A program made the position numbers and the translations under genes. Positions 6,288 to 7,885 of a stretch of 7,885 bases of DNA are shown here, in pieces (position 1 is the stretch's first letter; each line of letters opens with the position of its first letter). This stretch comes from Pseudomonadota bacterium (lineage in GTDB: Bacteria; Pseudomonadota; Alphaproteobacteria; Rhizobiales; Beijerinckiaceae), in the NCBI GenBank assembly GCA_023426505.1, contig JAFAAP010000010.1, forward strand, positions 1-7,885. The letters are read 5' to 3'. The notes under the pieces are model-generated. The model saw only the letters and a program-made list of their open reading frames with translations. It searched no databases and was not told where the DNA came from.

Positions 6288-7847
6288 ATGATCAATCTCA
6301 CGAGACGAAATGTCATCGCCACGGGAGCCGCGTCGCTCGCATCCGTGGCGCTGGGCGGACCAGCCGACGCGCAATCGCGCAAGATCCTCATCATCGCGAG
6401 CAACCAGGACATCCCGAACTTCGACCCGCACATCGCGACCGGCTATTCGGCCAGCATGCTCCTGCGCAACACCTACGACTCGCTCGTGAGGGTTGAGGAT
6501 AATCCGCCCAAGCCGGTTCCCCATCTTGCGACATCCTGGACCGTTTCGCCCGATGGCATGGAATACGTGTTCAAGCTGGACCCGGCCGCAAAATTCCATG
6601 ACGGGTCGCCCGTCACGGCGGAGGCGGTGCAATACTCCTTCAATCGCCTCCTTCGCCTCAACAAGGGCAATTCCTGGATGATCGCCGGCATTGTCGAGGA
6701 AAACAGCGTCCAGCCGGTCGATGCGCAGACCGTCCGGATCAAGCTCGTCAAGCCGTTCGTGGCCTTCCTGCAGGTTCTTCCCTGGGTGTGGGTCGTCAAT
6801 CCGAAGGAGGTGGAGGCCAACAAGGGCTCCGACGACGGTCAGACGTACTTGCGCTCCAACATCGCTGGCTCAGGTGCGTTCCGCGTCCGCCGCGCCGAGC
6901 CAGGCAACCTTTACGAGTTCGAGCGCGTCGCCAACGGCTGGAAGCAGGGCGGCGGAAATCTCACCGGCGCCATCTGGAAAATCACCCGCGAGACCTCCTC
7001 GCAGCGTCTTATGCTGCAGCGTGGCGAAGCCCATATCGCCGTCGATCTCACGAGCGAGGACATGGACGCGATCAAGGGCCGGCCGAATGTGGTTTCCGTG
7101 ATCGAGCCGGAATACCGAACCTTCAGTATTAAGATGAATACCGAGCACGGCCCCCTCGCCGACGTGAACCTACGCAAGGCGATCTCCTACGCCTTCAACT
7201 ATCAAGCCATGCTGGACTCGGGTGGTTACGCTAAGCTCATGACAGGTCCCCTGCCGGATGGGATCTTCGGCCACGATCCATCGCTGCAGGTCTACCGCAC
7301 GAATATGGAGAAGGCTAAGGAGTACTTGTCCAGGTCGAAGTACCCGAACGGCGGAATCAAGCTCACGATCGCCCATGTATCGGGGCTGGAGCAGCAGCGC
7401 CGCTGGTCGCTGGTCCTGCTCGACAACCTGAAGCAGCTGAACATCGAGCTCGACGTCAAGCCAATGATTTGGCCCGACATGGTCGCGCTCACCCGCTCGC
7501 CCGAGACGACGCCGGACTTCTTCTGCGTCTACCAGACGGCGAACTATGGCGACCCCGACAACATCGCCTTCGCGGCCTACCACTCGTCCCGGAATGGAAA
7601 CTGGCAGAACCCGGTCTACTCCAACCCGAAGGTGGACGACCTGATCATGCGCGCCCGGGCCGAAATTGATGAGGAGAAGCGCAAGGCCCTTTACAAGGAG
7701 TTCCAGCAGGTGGTCGTCGATGACGCGCCGGACATCTTTGGCGTCCTGGAGAACCGCAAGCTCGCGCTTCGTGCAGAGGTGCAGAACTTCCGCTTCACGC
7801 CGGTGGCATCGAACGCGATCGAACTGTTCCCACTTTCGCTGCGCTGA
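6288..7847 (+). CDS. ABC transporter periplasmic substrate-binding protein, family 5 (peptide/opine/nickel type)
   Basis: The product (519 residues) is a solute receptor of the DppA/OppA (SBP_bac_5) family, normal length for the family. The N-terminus carries twin arginines (R6-R7 in LTRRNVIA), a modest hydrophobic stretch and a likely signal peptidase I site after ADA (residue 28), so Tat export to the periplasm is probable. There is no lipobox cysteine. Family landmarks include NFDPH, the LATSWTVSPDG segment, KFHDGSPVTAEAVQYSFNR and, near the C-terminus, NYGDPDN before AFAAYHSS. AGAGGA (6275-6280 region) lies about six bases before the ATG, a good ribosome-binding site. It follows the fused hydantoinase gene by 51 bases in the same direction and is probably co-transcribed, which suggests that the ligand is, or yields, the enzyme's substrate. 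Relatives bind peptides, glutathione, opines or nickel; binding specificity cannot be read here. Permease and ATPase genes should follow beyond the window. Confidence 0.93.
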   Translation: MINLTRRNVIATGAASLASVALGGPADAQSRKILIIASNQDIPNFDPHIATGYSASMLLRNTYDSLVRVEDNPPKPVPHLATSWTVSPDGMEYVFKLDPAAKFHDGSPVTAEAVQYSFNRLLRLNKGNSWMIAGIVEENSVQPVDAQTVRIKLVKPFVAFLQVLPWVWVVNPKEVEANKGSDDGQTYLRSNIAGSGAFRVRRAEPGNLYEFERVANGWKQGGGNLTGAIWKITRETSSQRLMLQRGEAHIAVDLTSEDMDAIKGRPNVVSVIEPEYRTFSIKMNTEHGPLADVNLRKAISYAFNYQAMLDSGGYAKLMTGPLPDGIFGHDPSLQVYRTNMEKAKEYLSRSKYPNGGIKLTIAHVSGLEQQRRWSLVLLDNLKQLNIELDVKPMIWPDMVALTRSPETTPDFFCVYQTANYGDPDNIAFAAYHSSRNGNWQNPVYSNPKVDDLIMRARAEIDEEKRKALYKEFQQVVVDDAPDIFGVLENRKLALRAEVQNFRFTPVASNAIELFPLSLR

Positions 7848-7867
7848 TGACATGCGTGCGGCGGGAG

Positions 7868-7880
7868 CCCCCCCCCCCCC
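7868..7880 (+). repeat. Homopolymer run of 13 C
   Basis: An uninterrupted C13 tract begins 20 bases after the binding-protein stop, five bases from the window's end. An ATG at 7852 with no clear ribosome-binding site would read MRAAGAPPPP through the tract, so the run could lie at the start of the next gene, where a length change would shift its frame. Equally, it could be an assembly or sequencing artefact. The window ends too soon to decide. Confidence 0.6.
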
Positions 7881-7885
7881 GTGCA

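Noticed and set aside
5802..6632. Minus-strand open frame crossing the gap between the hydantoinase and binding-protein genes
   Set aside because: It overlaps two well-supported genes and the hairpin, and its translation shows no recognisable features.
1..7885. CRISPR array, tRNA, rRNA or complete insertion sequence
   Set aside because: No regularly spaced repeats, no tRNA-like cloverleaf or rRNA sequence, and no intact transposase were seen on either strand.

Overview
The window looks like a chromosomal catabolic and transport locus from a GC-rich proteobacterium. An alphaproteobacterium of the Hyphomicrobiales type is the best guess, from the codon use, the Tat-exported family 5 solute-binding protein and the IclR / hydantoinase / M20 gene mix. 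That assignment is inference; no rRNA or other marker gene is present.

Layout, left to right. Positions 1-298 hold no convincing gene, only a split direct repeat and a short transposase-like scrap of doubtful value. Positions 299-1468 (minus strand) encode a cytoplasmic M20 metallopeptidase resembling carboxypeptidase G2, with all expected metal ligands. A short AT-richer divergent promoter region (about 1469-1593) carries three inverted repeats built on TTCC/GGAA half-sites, probable operators for the neighbouring regulator. Positions 1594-2361 (plus) encode an IclR-family regulator. Eleven bases later begins a 1287-residue protein (2373-6236) in which a hydantoinase/oxoprolinase A subunit is fused to a B subunit. 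After a 51-base gap containing a strong hairpin that overlaps the stop codon, 6288-7847 encodes a periplasmic SBP_bac_5 peptide-type binding protein with a twin-arginine signal. The window ends in a run of 13 C just after that gene, where permease genes would be expected.

Working model (inference): the binding protein delivers a small amide- or peptide-like compound to an ABC importer encoded beyond the right edge. The fused ATP-dependent enzyme opens a cyclic amide (5-oxoproline, a hydantoin or a relative). The M20 enzyme cuts an N-acyl or peptide bond, possibly releasing glutamate. The IclR protein controls both divergent units from the shared operator region. The substrate cannot be fixed from sequence alone. 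No CRISPR array, tRNA, rRNA or intact mobile element was seen. The families are all known; the most interesting points are the internal ribosome-binding site at the A/B fusion junction, the operator array and the stop-codon hairpin.
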